Shown piece after piece: positions 49,403 to 58,192 of a DNA stretch of 64,000 nt. The notes under the pieces are model-generated. The model was not told the origin of the DNA. It did no database searches and was given only the letters and a program-made list of their open reading frames with translations. The position numbers and the translations under genes are program-made. The stretch's first letter is position 1; every line of letters begins with the position of its first letter. This stretch comes from Actinobacteria bacterium HGW-Actinobacteria-1 (GTDB lineage: Bacteria > Actinomycetota > Coriobacteriia > Anaerosomatales > Anaerosomataceae): NCBI GenBank assembly GCA_002841355.1, contig PHFB01000009.1:1-64000 (forward strand), read 5' to 3'.

Positions 49403-50425
49403 ATGCAGGATCGAGCCGGCTTCAGGGAGTTCGTCAGACAGCTGCCGAAAGCTGAACTCCATCTGCATCTTGAGGGCACGCTGGAACCCGAGCTCATGCT
49501 GGCGCTCGCCGAGCGAAACGGCATGCCGCTACCGTTCCCCGATGTGGCCGCTGCGCGGGCGGCATACGCCTTCGACGACCTGCAGTCATTCCTTGACCTG
49601 TACTACGCCGGTGCTGCCGTGCTCCAGACCGAGCAAGACTTCTACGACCTCACCCGCGCCTATACGGTTCGCGCAGCGCAGGAGAACATACGTCACATCG
49701 AACCGTTCTTCGACCCGCAAACGCACATAAGCCGCGGCATTCCCTTCGGCATCGCGATCGCCGGGATCCTGCTCGCGCTGGAAGACGCCCAGGAGGACTT
49801 CGGCATCACATCACGCCTTATCATGTGCTTCCTGCGCGACCTCTCGGCCGATGACGCGATGCACACGCTTCAGACCGCCAAGCTCTACCACTCGCGTATC
49901 GCGGGCGTGGGACTCGACTCCGCCGAGGTGGGCAACCCGCCCGAGAAGTTCGTGACGGTTTTCGAGGAAGCAGGCATGCTCGGCTTCCATCGGGTCGCGC
50001 ATGCGGGTGAAGAAGGACCCGCATCCTACATCACCGACTCCCTCGACATGCTCGGCGTGGAGCGCATCGACCACGGCGTGCGCTGTCTGGAGGACCCGGG
50101 TGTTGTGGCCAGGCTCGTCCGCGAACGCATCCCGCTCACGGTCTGTCCGCTCTCGAACGTCAAGCTCCGCGTCTTCCCCGAAATGGCCGAGCATCCCTTG
50201 CGGCGCATGCTCGATGCGGGACTGCTCGTGACGATCAACTCGGACGACCCGGCGTACTTCGGCGGGTACCTCACCGACAACTACGTTGCCGTTGCCGATG
50301 CGCTCGACCTCACTCCCGTGGACGCCGTGACACTGGCGCGCAACTCCTTCGAAGCGTCGTTCCTGGAAACGCAGGAGAAAGACGCCTACCTGGCCGAGAT
50401 CGACGCGTTCATAGCCGGTTCCTGA
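49403..50425 (+). CDS. adenosine deaminase-family protein, probably adenine deaminase
   Basis: A 340-aa amidohydrolase. Metal ligands are H20/H22 (HLHLEG), H200 and the catalytic E203 in HAGEEGP, H224 in RIDHGVRCL and D281-D282 in NSDDP. The block RHIEPFFDPQTHISRG is characteristic of the adenine deaminase subgroup of the family, in contrast to adenosine deaminase, so conversion of adenine to hypoxanthine is the likelier reaction. The distinction rests on this one block. It is a purine-salvage enzyme divergent from the MFS gene. Confidence 0.85.
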   Translation: MQDRAGFREFVRQLPKAELHLHLEGTLEPELMLALAERNGMPLPFPDVAAARAAYAFDDLQSFLDLYYAGAAVLQTEQDFYDLTRAYTVRAAQENIRHIEPFFDPQTHISRGIPFGIAIAGILLALEDAQEDFGITSRLIMCFLRDLSADDAMHTLQTAKLYHSRIAGVGLDSAEVGNPPEKFVTVFEEAGMLGFHRVAHAGEEGPASYITDSLDMLGVERIDHGVRCLEDPGVVARLVRERIPLTVCPLSNVKLRVFPEMAEHPLRRMLDAGLLVTINSDDPAYFGGYLTDNYVAVADALDLTPVDAVTLARNSFEASFLETQEKDAYLAEIDAFIAGS

Positions 50426-50441
50426 GCACGACTGCGTCTAT

Positions 50442-50455
50442 CGAACGTTTGTTCG
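50442..50455. promoter_or_regulatory. LexA (SOS) box upstream of the helicase gene
   Basis: CGAAC-GTTT-GTTCG fits the Gram-positive and actinobacterial LexA consensus CGAACRNRYGTTYG with one mismatch. It lies 60-73 bp before the helicase start, suggesting DNA-damage induction. Confidence 0.65.
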
Positions 50456-50514
50456 CTTTTGTGCGTGAAGGCTGCTAGACTTCTCATCGTGGAACCCGTC
50501 TCCCGGAGGTCACG

Positions 50515-52593
50515 ATGCCACAGAAGACCGCACCCGCAGCGCTCTCCTCTACCGCAGAGTTGGTGCTCGGCGATCTCAATGCCGAGCAGCGAGCGGCAGC
50601 ATCGCATGGAACCGCGCCGCTCCTCATCGTGGCCGGTGCGGGAACCGGTAAGACGAACACGCTCGCGCACCGCGTGGCGTATCTCATCGCGAGCGGCACC
50701 GACCCGAGCCGCATCCTGCTGCTCACATTCTCCAGGCGTGCCGCGCAGGAGATGGTGCGTCGAGTCGACGGATTACTGCGGCAGGTGAATGCGGGTAGCT
50801 CGGCACCGGGCGGCAAGAAGGTGTGGGGCGGCACCTTCCACGCAGTCGCCGCGCGGTTGCTGCGCGTGCACGGCCGCGACATCGGTCTGGAACCGAACTT
50901 CACGATTCTCGATCGGGCCGACTCCGAGGACCTCATGCACCTGGCACGCACCGAGCTCGACCTTGGCAAGAAGGGACGCCGCTTCCCGCAGAAGGGCACC
51001 TGCCTGGACATCTACTCGCGCTGCGTGAACGCGCAGCTGCCGCTGGAGGATGTGCTCAAGACGGCGTTCCCGTGGTGCAAGGACGATGCCGAGGACCTGA
51101 AGCGGCTCTTCGTGGCGTACACGGACGCGAAAGAGGCGCAGCAGATCCTCGACTACGACGACCTGCTGCTCTTCTGGCGTGGGCTGCTCGACTCCCCTGC
51201 CGGCGACCGCGTGCGGGAGCGATTCGACGCCGTGCTGGTGGACGAGTACCAGGACACGAACGCACTCCAGGCCGACATCGTGGCGATGCTCCGCCCGGAT
51301 GGCACCGGCATCACGGCGGTTGGCGACGATGCGCAGGCGATCTACTCCTTTCGCGCTGCGACCATCAGGAACATCCTCGAGTTCCCCGAGCGATTCGACA
51401 ACGCCACCGTGCTCACCCTCGAGCAGAACTACCGCAGCACGCAGCCGGTGCTCGATGCCACCAACGCGATCATCGCCGCCGCCGAGGAACGCTTCGACAA
51501 GGCGCTTTGGACCGAGCGCGAAGGCGGTGCACGTCCCGCGCTCGTCACGTGCCGGGACGAGGTCGAGCAGACCGACTACGTGATCGAGCGCATCCTCGGC
51601 CACCGCGAGGAAGGGCTCGCCCTCAAGCGCCAGGCGGTGCTCTTCCGGGCGGCGCACCACTCGGCGGCCCTTGAGCTCGAGCTCTCGCGCCGCAACATCC
51701 CGTTCTACAAGTACGGCGGGCTCAAGTTCGTGGAGATGGCGCACGTGAAGGACCTCTCGAGCTTCCTGCGCCTTGCCGAGAACCCCCTCGACTCGATGGC
51801 GGGCCTGCGCGTGCTGCAGCTGGTTCCGGGCATCGGGCCGAGGACCGCGAGCGAGCTCATGGGCGCGCTGCACCAGAGTGGCGGCGACTTCGACTCGTGG
51901 GTGTCGTGGCGTGCGCCTGAGGCCGCCGCGGGGACGTGGCCGGAGTTCGTGACGCTCATGCGCAACCTCGCGCATGCACCCGCCAGCGACGTCTCGGCGC
52001 AGCTGCACGCGGCGCGCACCTTCTATGCGCCGCTCGCCGAGGTGCGCTACGACAACGCGACGGCGCGTCTCGCCGACCTCGAGCAGGTGGAGCGCCTCGG
52101 CTCGCGCTTCCCGGACCGCACGCGCTTCCTTGCCGAGATGACGCTTGACGCCCCCAACTGGACCGGCGACTTCGCACAGCCGCCTACGCTTGACGAGGAC
52201 TACCTCATCCTCTCGACGATTCACTCGGCGAAAGGGCTTGAGTGGGACTCGGTGTACGTCATCCACGCGGCGGACGGAAACATCCCCGCGGACCTCGCGT
52301 GCGGCAGCCCCGAGGAGATCGAGGAGGAGCGGCGGCTCTTCTACGTGGCGTGCACGCGCGCCAAGGAGCACCTCTACGTGACGCACCCGCTCCGCTACTA
52401 CGCGGCGGGACGGGGCTTCTCGGACAGCTACGGCTACGCGCAGAGGACGCGCTTCATCCCCGACACGCTCCGGCCGCTCTTCGCCGAGGTGCAGGCGCGC
52501 CCTGAAGCCGAGAACGACAACACAGCCAGCAGTGGCGCCGCACGAGCGACGACCGCGAGCATCCGTGCCGGCGTGAAATCGATGTGGGGCTAG
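50515..52593 (+). CDS. UvrD/PcrA-family ATP-dependent DNA helicase
   Basis: A 692-aa superfamily 1A helicase. Motif Q/I is LNAEQRAAASHG and VAGAGTGKT, motif II is VDEYQDTNALQ, motif III is VGDDAQAIYSFRAA, motif IV is LEQNYRST, motif V is STIHSAKGLEWDSVYVI, and motif VI is RRLFYVACTRAKEHLYV. It is shorter than PcrA and lacks its usual Tudor-like C-terminus, having instead a 100-residue tail with few motifs. It probably acts in DNA repair, supported by the upstream LexA box. ATG at 50515 has GGAGG upstream. Confidence 0.93.
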   Translation: MPQKTAPAALSSTAELVLGDLNAEQRAAASHGTAPLLIVAGAGTGKTNTLAHRVAYLIASGTDPSRILLLTFSRRAAQEMVRRVDGLLRQVNAGSSAPGGKKVWGGTFHAVAARLLRVHGRDIGLEPNFTILDRADSEDLMHLARTELDLGKKGRRFPQKGTCLDIYSRCVNAQLPLEDVLKTAFPWCKDDAEDLKRLFVAYTDAKEAQQILDYDDLLLFWRGLLDSPAGDRVRERFDAVLVDEYQDTNALQADIVAMLRPDGTGITAVGDDAQAIYSFRAATIRNILEFPERFDNATVLTLEQNYRSTQPVLDATNAIIAAAEERFDKALWTEREGGARPALVTCRDEVEQTDYVIERILGHREEGLALKRQAVLFRAAHHSAALELELSRRNIPFYKYGGLKFVEMAHVKDLSSFLRLAENPLDSMAGLRVLQLVPGIGPRTASELMGALHQSGGDFDSWVSWRAPEAAAGTWPEFVTLMRNLAHAPASDVSAQLHAARTFYAPLAEVRYDNATARLADLEQVERLGSRFPDRTRFLAEMTLDAPNWTGDFAQPPTLDEDYLILSTIHSAKGLEWDSVYVIHAADGNIPADLACGSPEEIEEERRLFYVACTRAKEHLYVTHPLRYYAAGRGFSDSYGYAQRTRFIPDTLRPLFAEVQARPEAENDNTASSGAARATTASIRAGVKSMWG

Positions 52594-53156
52594 CGGCGAG
52601 CGTCGGCCAGATCGAGGATCTTCGCGCTCGCCTCAAGGCAGCTCACGTGGTAGAACGCCTCTTCGAGCGTGGCACCCTTCGCGAAGGGCCCGTGCGTTTT
52701 GAGCACGGCGACCTTCTTCTCCACGAGCGCTGCCGAGAGCACCTCGGCCGCCTCGGGTGACGCGATCGTCTGCGTGGCAGAGACCACGGGCACGTCGCCG
52801 AGAATCGCCTTGCTCTCAGAATCGAGCGCCGAGATGACGTCGCTCACGAGGGAGCGGTGGATCGTGTGCACCGTGTGTGCGTGCACGATCGCGCGCGCGT
52901 CGGTCGCCTGATAGATGGCGCGGTGCACCACAAGCTCCCGGCTGCAGCCCTCATCCTCGGAGCAGGCGTTGATGTCGGTCTCGAGGATGTCGGCACGCGT
53001 GAGTCGCCCGAGCATCGAGCCGCTCTTCGTGATGAGGATGCGGTCGCCCACCCGCACGCTCATGTTGCCACCGTGGCTCGAGATCGCTCCGGTGAGGAAC
53101 AGGTCGCGGCCGGTGTCGCGGAACGACGCGAACAGCTCGTCGGAGATCATGATCAT
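52590..53156 (-). CDS. class II aldolase/adducin family protein
   Basis: A 188-aa protein of the fuculose/rhamnulose-phosphate aldolase type. It has an N-terminal GNMSVRVGDRILITKSG phosphate-binding block, metal-ligand histidines in AIVHAHTVHTIHRSL, and a late H in VLKTHGPFA. The substrate cannot be assigned; many such short members act on aldose phosphates. Its ATG overlaps the pfkA stop, so it is the last gene of the accDA-pfkA operon. The 3' end overlaps the convergent helicase gene by 4 nt. Confidence 0.85.
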   Translation of the reverse strand: MIMISDELFASFRDTGRDLFLTGAISSHGGNMSVRVGDRILITKSGSMLGRLTRADILETDINACSEDEGCSRELVVHRAIYQATDARAIVHAHTVHTIHRSLVSDVISALDSESKAILGDVPVVSATQTIASPEAAEVLSAALVEKKVAVLKTHGPFAKGATLEEAFYHVSCLEASAKILDLADARR

Positions 53157-54121
53157 CGGGCAAGCACCATCGCAAGGTCGTAGATGTGCCGCTTCATCTC
53201 GTGGTGGTGGCTGTAGCACTTCGCGAGTTCCTCCAGCGCCATGTCGGCGTTCTGGAGGCAGACGGCCTTGCCGCTCTCGCCGTCGAGCAGCGCCTCGACC
53301 GCCGCTGCGCCCATACGGCTCGCGAGCGTCCGGTCGAACGCAGACGGCGACCCGCCGCGTTGTATGTGGCCGAGCACTACAGCGCGCACCTGGTGCCCAC
53401 ACGCTTTCGTAAGGTCCTCGGCCAGGCCGAACGCATGCGCGGCACCCTCGGACACCACGATGATGGAGTGCTTCTTGCCACGGGCGATGCCCTGGCTCAC
53501 CGAGGCGCATATGTCCTCGATCCGCCACGGAACCTCCGGCACGAGGATGCAGTCGGCGCCTGCGGCAAGGCCCGCGTAGAGCGCGAGCATGCCACACGAG
53601 CGACCCATGACCTCGATGATGAACGTGCGCTCGTGACTGGAGGCCGTGTCGCGAACCTTGGAGGTCGCATCGCAGATGGTGTTCTGTGCGGTGTCGAATC
53701 CAATGGTGGTGTCAGTGGCATTGATGTCGTTGTCGATGGTTCCGGGCACCCCGATGACCTTCACGCCCCGGCGATGGAGTTCCTCGGCGGCGCGATACGT
53801 ACCATCCCCACCGATGACGATGAGACCGGTCACGCCCTGCTCGGCCAGCACCGCAGCCGAGTGGTCGAGACCTTCCTCCGTGAACATGCGCTCGGAGCGT
53901 GACGTGCCGATGAAGGTGCCGCCGCGATCGAGGATCCCGCCGACGCTGCCAAGCGTCATGGGCACGAAATCGTTGTCGAGCAGCCCTTCGTACCCGTGAC
54001 GAATGGCGACCGCCTCGGCACCGTTGGCCATGGCAGTACGAACGACGGAGCGGACGGCGGCGTTCATGCCCGGCGCGTCGCCCCCGCTGGTGAGAACCGC
54101 GATGCGAGCAGTACCGGTCAT
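53153..54121 (-). CDS. pfkA: 6-phosphofructokinase (ATP-type)
   Basis: A 322-aa phosphofructokinase. TSGGDAPGMN (residues 11-20) and IGGDGTYRAA (104-108) form the phosphate-donor site; the glycine after GGD favours ATP over pyrophosphate. PGTIDND (126-132) holds the catalytic base, and EVMGRSCGMLAL and GHIQRGGSPSAFDR bind the sugar phosphate. It commits fructose 6-phosphate to glycolysis. It follows accA with 3 bp between, an unusual link of glycolysis to lipid synthesis genes, though such clusters are seen in other Gram-positives. Confidence 0.94.
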   Translation of the reverse strand: MTGTARIAVLTSGGDAPGMNAAVRSVVRTAMANGAEAVAIRHGYEGLLDNDFVPMTLGSVGGILDRGGTFIGTSRSERMFTEEGLDHSAAVLAEQGVTGLIVIGGDGTYRAAEELHRRGVKVIGVPGTIDNDINATDTTIGFDTAQNTICDATSKVRDTASSHERTFIIEVMGRSCGMLALYAGLAAGADCILVPEVPWRIEDICASVSQGIARGKKHSIIVVSEGAAHAFGLAEDLTKACGHQVRAVVLGHIQRGGSPSAFDRTLASRMGAAAVEALLDGESGKAVCLQNADMALEELAKCYSHHHEMKRHIYDLAMVLAR

Positions 54122-54124
54122 GAC

Positions 54125-55087
54125 CTACTCCCCTTCCGTGAACACCCCGATGGCCGATATCCTCTCGAAACGCTTCTCCACGAGCTCCCCGACTTCCTGC
54201 CCGCAGAGCGAATCCAGCGCCGAGGAGATGGCGCGCTCCACCGCAGCGTAGACCATGCCGGGATCGCGATGCGCACCGCCAAGCGGCTCGGGAACGATCT
54301 CATCCGCGATACCGTGCCGCACGAGATCAGCGGCGGTCATCTGCAGACACGCCGAGGTCTCGGGCGCGCGTGATGCGTCCTTGTAGAGGATCGACGCGCA
54401 CGCCTCGGGACTGATCACCGAGTAGTACGCGTTCTCAAGCATGATGAGGCGGTCGCCGAAGCCGATGGCAAGCGCGCCACCGCTGCCGCCTTCGCCGATA
54501 CCGACGGCCACGACCGGCACGCGCAATGCCGCCAAGGTGGCGAGGTTCTCGGCAATCGCCCAGCCCTGACCGCGCTCCTCGGCTTCAAGACCGGGATGCG
54601 CTCCCTGCGTGTCTACGAAGGTGACAAGCGGCAGACCGAACTTCTCGGCGAGCTGCATAGCGCGGCGCGCCTTGCGGAGACCCTCGGGATGCGGGCTGCC
54701 GAAGTTGCGACGGATGTTCTCTTTGGTGTTCCTGCCTTTGCGATGGCCGAGCACAACGCACCGCCGGCCCGCGATGGTGACGAGCCCTGCGAAGATCGCC
54801 TCGTCGTCGCCGTACGTCCGGTCGCCACGAAGTTCGAACACGTCGCTGCCGAGCATCTCGACGTAGTCCTGCGTCTTGGGTCGCTCGGGATGGCGCGACA
54901 CCTGCACGCGCTCCCACGGAGAGAGCGCCTGGTAGAGCGTCACACGAAGCTGTTCGACCTCGGCCTCAAGCTCCGCGATCTCCTGGTCGAGATGCAGCTC
55001 CGCCGCCGCGTCGAGCGCCTTGAGCTCGGTGAGCTTTGCCTCGAGCTCGGCAAGCGGGCGCTCGAATTCCATCACGAAGCGCGCCAT
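54125..55087 (-). CDS. accA: acetyl-CoA carboxylase carboxyltransferase subunit alpha
   Basis: A 320-aa carboxyltransferase alpha subunit. It starts with the helical MEFERPLAELEAKLTELKAL segment, followed by SRHPERPKTQDYVEML, GDRTYGDDEAI, GHRKGRNTKENIRRNFG and the oxyanion region IGEGGSGGALAIG. With AccD it transfers carboxyl from biotin to acetyl-CoA, making malonyl-CoA. The ATG immediately follows the accD stop. The biotin carrier and carboxylase genes are not in this window. Confidence 0.95.
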   Translation of the reverse strand: MARFVMEFERPLAELEAKLTELKALDAAAELHLDQEIAELEAEVEQLRVTLYQALSPWERVQVSRHPERPKTQDYVEMLGSDVFELRGDRTYGDDEAIFAGLVTIAGRRCVVLGHRKGRNTKENIRRNFGSPHPEGLRKARRAMQLAEKFGLPLVTFVDTQGAHPGLEAEERGQGWAIAENLATLAALRVPVVAVGIGEGGSGGALAIGFGDRLIMLENAYYSVISPEACASILYKDASRAPETSACLQMTAADLVRHGIADEIVPEPLGGAHRDPGMVYAAVERAISSALDSLCGQEVGELVEKRFERISAIGVFTEGE

Positions 55088-56011
55088 CTATTCCTCACCG
55101 CCTTCGGTCGGCACCGCACACGCGGCACCGGCAGCGGCTTCAGGCACGTCGCGGACACAGAGGTAGTCCAGGATTCTGCCAACTGTGTCCCGGAGCTCGG
55201 GCCGCGGCACGACACCGTCGATCATCCCGTGCTCCACGAGGAACTCGGCGGTCTGAAAGCCCTTAGGTAGGCTCTGCCGGATGGTCTGCTCGATGACGCG
55301 TGGACCCGTGAAGCCGATGAGCGCACCCGGCTCTGCGAGGATGACGTCGGCAAGCACCGGGAAGCTTGCGGTGACGCCGCCGTACGTGGGGTTGGTGAGA
55401 ATCGAGATGTACGGCACGCCTGCTCGGGAGAGTCGCTCGGCGGCGGCAGAGGTCTTCGCCATCTGCATGAGCGAGAGCATGCCCTCTTGCATGCGTGCGC
55501 CACCGGATGCGATCGCGAGCACGAGCGCGCGGTCCTCGGCCTGTGCGAGCGCGAACGCACGGGCGATCTTCTCGCCCACCGCCGAGCCCATCGATGCGCC
55601 GATGAAGCGGAAGTCCATGGCGCCGAGCACGACCGGATGTCCGCCGAGCAGTGCCCGGCCGGTGATCATCGCCTCGGCAAGGCCGGTCTTCTCCTTCGCG
55701 CTCGACAGACTCGTCGAGTACGGCTTCGCGGCCGAGAAGCGCAACGGGTCGAGCGAGGAAATCGTCGCCTCGGTCTCTTCGAACGTATCCGCATCGGCAA
55801 GCGCGAGCACGCGATCGTACGCGGGCATGTCGAAGTGGTGACCGCAATGCGGACACACCGAGAGGTTGTCGTTGAGCGCGCCCTGATACAGGGTGTGCTT
55901 GCACGAGGGACACTTCAGCCAGACGCCGTCGGGAAGATCGGCGCTCTTGTCGGCAGACGCCACCGTGTAGCGGCGTCCCTCGCGTGCCTTGAACCAATCC
56001 GAGATGGGCAT
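55088..56011 (-). CDS. accD: acetyl-CoA carboxylase carboxyltransferase subunit beta
   Basis: A 307-aa beta subunit. The N-terminal zinc ribbon is CPSC...CPHC near residues 34-56, followed by the carboxyltransferase fold: FMGGSMGSAVGEKI-like FIGASMGSAVGEKIA, ASGGARMQEG and LTNPTYGGVTASF. It forms the carboxyltransferase with AccA encoded next. MPISDW at 56011 is the start, with GGGAG upstream. It is the first gene of accD-accA-pfkA-aldolase. Confidence 0.95.
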   Translation of the reverse strand: MPISDWFKAREGRRYTVASADKSADLPDGVWLKCPSCKHTLYQGALNDNLSVCPHCGHHFDMPAYDRVLALADADTFEETEATISSLDPLRFSAAKPYSTSLSSAKEKTGLAEAMITGRALLGGHPVVLGAMDFRFIGASMGSAVGEKIARAFALAQAEDRALVLAIASGGARMQEGMLSLMQMAKTSAAAERLSRAGVPYISILTNPTYGGVTASFPVLADVILAEPGALIGFTGPRVIEQTIRQSLPKGFQTAEFLVEHGMIDGVVPRPELRDTVGRILDYLCVRDVPEAAAGAACAVPTEGGEE

Positions 56012-56088
56012 GAGGCTCCCAGGTCGGTCGCTTGCGGGTCTCACGCGCCGGCCGGCGACCGGTCGCGTCACGTGCAAGTGTATAGGAT

Positions 56089-56121
56089 AGCGCGGCACCG
56101 CCATCAAGGCGATGCCGCGCT
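56089..56121 (-). terminator. terminator of the aldolase gene
   Basis: AGCGCGGCA (56089-56097) pairs with TGCCGCGCT (56113-56121), with an inner CGCC/GGCG. It lies between the fba stop (56152) and the accD start (56011), separating the two transcripts. Confidence 0.7.
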
Positions 56122-56151
56122 AGTATACCCGTCGTTCGCCTCGGCGAACGG

Positions 56152-57111
56152 TTAGATCGAAAAGTCCTTCTCGCCGTTGAAGACCGCGAGCGCATCCTCG
56201 GCGCTCCAGTCGGCCAGCGTGATGGCCGAGATGGCCTTCGTGAGGCGGACGGCCTCGTCGAGCGAACGCTGGTGGATGTTGCGGCCCGTGGCGTTCCCCT
56301 TGGCCCCACCGACGTGGATCTGCTCCCAGAGCTGCGTCAGGAAGACATCTGCGGCAACCGTGGAGCCGCCGGCGCACACGAGGCTGCAGCGGCCGGATGC
56401 CTTCGAAGCCTGCACGATCTTCTGGGCCGAGCTCTCGGTGGCGTCGCCCTTGGGCGGGTTCACCTTCACGAAGTCAGCACCGAGGCAGAGCGCGGTTCCC
56501 GCCGCACCGGCGATGAGGTTCGCGTCCTTCTCATCCACAACGGCCTTGCCGCGCGGATAGATCCACAGCACGACGAGCAGTCCGAGCGAGTGCGCGTCGG
56601 CGATCAGCTGACCCGCTTCCTGCATCATGGTCGACTCGTACTCGCTGCCGAGGTAGATCGTGTAGCCGATACCCACCGTGTTGACACCGTTGTCGCGCAG
56701 GTCGAGCACGGTCTGGATGTCGTACATCTGCGGCGAGTACGGGTCGTCCTGGTGCTTCGCCGGATCCGTCGCCGACGTCTTGATGAGGTGGGTCTTGGAG
56801 TTCATCTTCACGAGGTAGTTGATCTCCGGGTAGTCCGCCGCGTACTGCGCGACAAGACCGCGCTGCGCGGCGAGGACACCACAGACGCCCTGCGAGCCAA
56901 TGCGGAACAGGTGCTCCGGCTCGTTGTCCTCCGGCGAGATACCCTCGCCGTAGAAGTCCTCGTTGAGGTGCTCGATCTTCTGGTCGCAGGCGAACAGCAT
57001 GAGCCTGCCGGTGCCGCGCGTGGCGGCCATGTAGTTGTCGATGTAGGTCTCGCGCGCGGCGGCGGGTACATCCGCAGGCACGTGGACCTGGTCACGGGTG
57101 ATGCTTGGCAT
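56152..57111 (-). CDS. archaeal-type class I fructose-bisphosphate aldolase
   Basis: A 319-aa Schiff-base aldolase of the DhnA/COG1830 type. FACDQKIEHLNEDFYGEG, GVNTVGIGYTIYLGSEYE, VLWIYPRGKAV and the lysine in GADFVKVNPPKGD (the Schiff-base position) define the family. It splits fructose 1,6-bisphosphate in glycolysis, or works in the reverse direction. The start MPSITRDQ at 57111 has GAGGAGGG 9 nt upstream. It lies near pfkA, so consecutive glycolytic steps are encoded within 4 kb. Confidence 0.93.
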   Translation of the reverse strand: MPSITRDQVHVPADVPAAARETYIDNYMAATRGTGRLMLFACDQKIEHLNEDFYGEGISPEDNEPEHLFRIGSQGVCGVLAAQRGLVAQYAADYPEINYLVKMNSKTHLIKTSATDPAKHQDDPYSPQMYDIQTVLDLRDNGVNTVGIGYTIYLGSEYESTMMQEAGQLIADAHSLGLLVVLWIYPRGKAVVDEKDANLIAGAAGTALCLGADFVKVNPPKGDATESSAQKIVQASKASGRCSLVCAGGSTVAADVFLTQLWEQIHVGGAKGNATGRNIHQRSLDEAVRLTKAISAITLADWSAEDALAVFNGEKDFSI

Positions 57112-57179
57112 GGGTGAGTCCCTCCTCAACTGACAGTGCAACAACCACGAAACACAGTAGGCGAACGGAGCCGGTTCCG

Positions 57180-57749
57180 CTAGACGGCCCCGCTATCCCC
57201 ACGCTTCCTATCCTGCCCGGGCAGCGGCGACTCAACACTCGCCGAGGGCGCCGAAGGCCTCGGACCTGCGCCGACTGCAACACCGGCCATCGCCGGGGGC
57301 TCCTCGGCAGGACCGGCCGCCTCGATGTGCCTCAGAGCCCGGTACCCCGCGACGATCGCCACCATCGCGACCAGGTGGAAGAGCGCGGGAAGCACGTCCC
57401 CGAACGCCAGGAAGATGCCACCGTCGATAGCGTACAGGATGAGACCCACAAGGAACGCCCACTTCTGACGCTTGCGGGCGAAGACGCCGAACAGAGCGAA
57501 GATGCCGGCTATGACGAGCGCCGCCAGCATGGCGAACACCTTGCCGACTCCGCCGAATGCTCCAAGGTATGCCACGGCCATCAGGCTGGACGAGAGGCCG
57601 ACAAGCATGGAGTACTTCGCGCCCAACACGTACACGGTGGAGTTGACCACCGACAGGATCGCGACCCAGAAGAACCAATTGGCTCCGCTCGTGATGAGCG
57701 CCTCCTGCCGGAACCGCGCCACCTGATCGGACTCGATGCTCTCAGTCAT
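57180..57749 (-). CDS. membrane protein of unknown function
   Basis: A 189-aa protein with four to five membrane helices between residues 22 and 145 (GANWFFWVAILSVVNSTVYV is the first), a cytoplasmic N-terminus and a proline- and charge-rich tail. No family name is certain. ATG at 57749 has AGAGGAGG upstream; the longer frame starts inside the neighbouring acetyltransferase gene and lacks a site. Its start overlaps that gene's end by 8 nt. Confidence 0.7.
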   Translation of the reverse strand: MTESIESDQVARFRQEALITSGANWFFWVAILSVVNSTVYVLGAKYSMLVGLSSSLMAVAYLGAFGGVGKVFAMLAALVIAGIFALFGVFARKRQKWAFLVGLILYAIDGGIFLAFGDVLPALFHLVAMVAIVAGYRALRHIEAAGPAEEPPAMAGVAVGAGPRPSAPSASVESPLPGQDRKRGDSGAV

Positions 57750-58191
57750 CGCCGCCTCCTCTGATCTCCATGCGAACATGCGGCTGGCCGGTGCGTCCGT
57801 ACGGGAACGGCGTTTCGCTTGCCGTTACGAAGCCAAGACGCTGATAGAACGTCTCGGCACGGGTCCTGGCGTGCAGGAACACCGGATCGAGCCCAAGTTC
57901 GCGCGCTTTGGTGACGGTCTCCGCAAGCATCGCACTGCCGATGCCGGCACGCTGCCGGTCGAACGCGACGACGACCTGCCGTATCTGTCCGGCACCGCCG
58001 TCCTCGATGAGCCGCGAGTAGCCGATGACCCTGCCGTCCTCGACCGCGACAAGATGATGCGAGTGCGGGTCGTCGTCATGCCAGTTGTCGTCCCGCGAGA
58101 CGCCGAATGGAGCCATCAGCACTTCCCACCGAAGGTCGGTGACGTCGCGCATGCACGGATCCTCGTGGGTGACCCACCTGAGCTCGATCAC
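57742..58191 (-). CDS. GNAT family N-acetyltransferase
   Basis: A 149-aa acetyltransferase. The start is GTG (VIELRWVTHEDPCMRD), then DGRVIGYSRLIEDG, then the acetyl-CoA loop FDRQRAGIGSAMLAE and HARTRAETFYQRLGF, matching ElaA-like GNAT proteins. Function is not predictable beyond acetylation. It starts 1 nt after the nadE stop and overlaps the downstream membrane-protein gene, so the three form one transcript. Confidence 0.85.
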   Translation of the reverse strand: MIELRWVTHEDPCMRDVTDLRWEVLMAPFGVSRDDNWHDDDPHSHHLVAVEDGRVIGYSRLIEDGGAGQIRQVVVAFDRQRAGIGSAMLAETVTKARELGLDPVFLHARTRAETFYQRLGFVTASETPFPYGRTGQPHVRMEIRGGGDD

Positions 58192-58192
58192 G

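Noticed and set aside
50773-52386. 537-codon minus-strand frame opposite the helicase gene
   Set aside because: Shadow frame in GC-rich DNA; the plus strand carries all seven helicase motifs.
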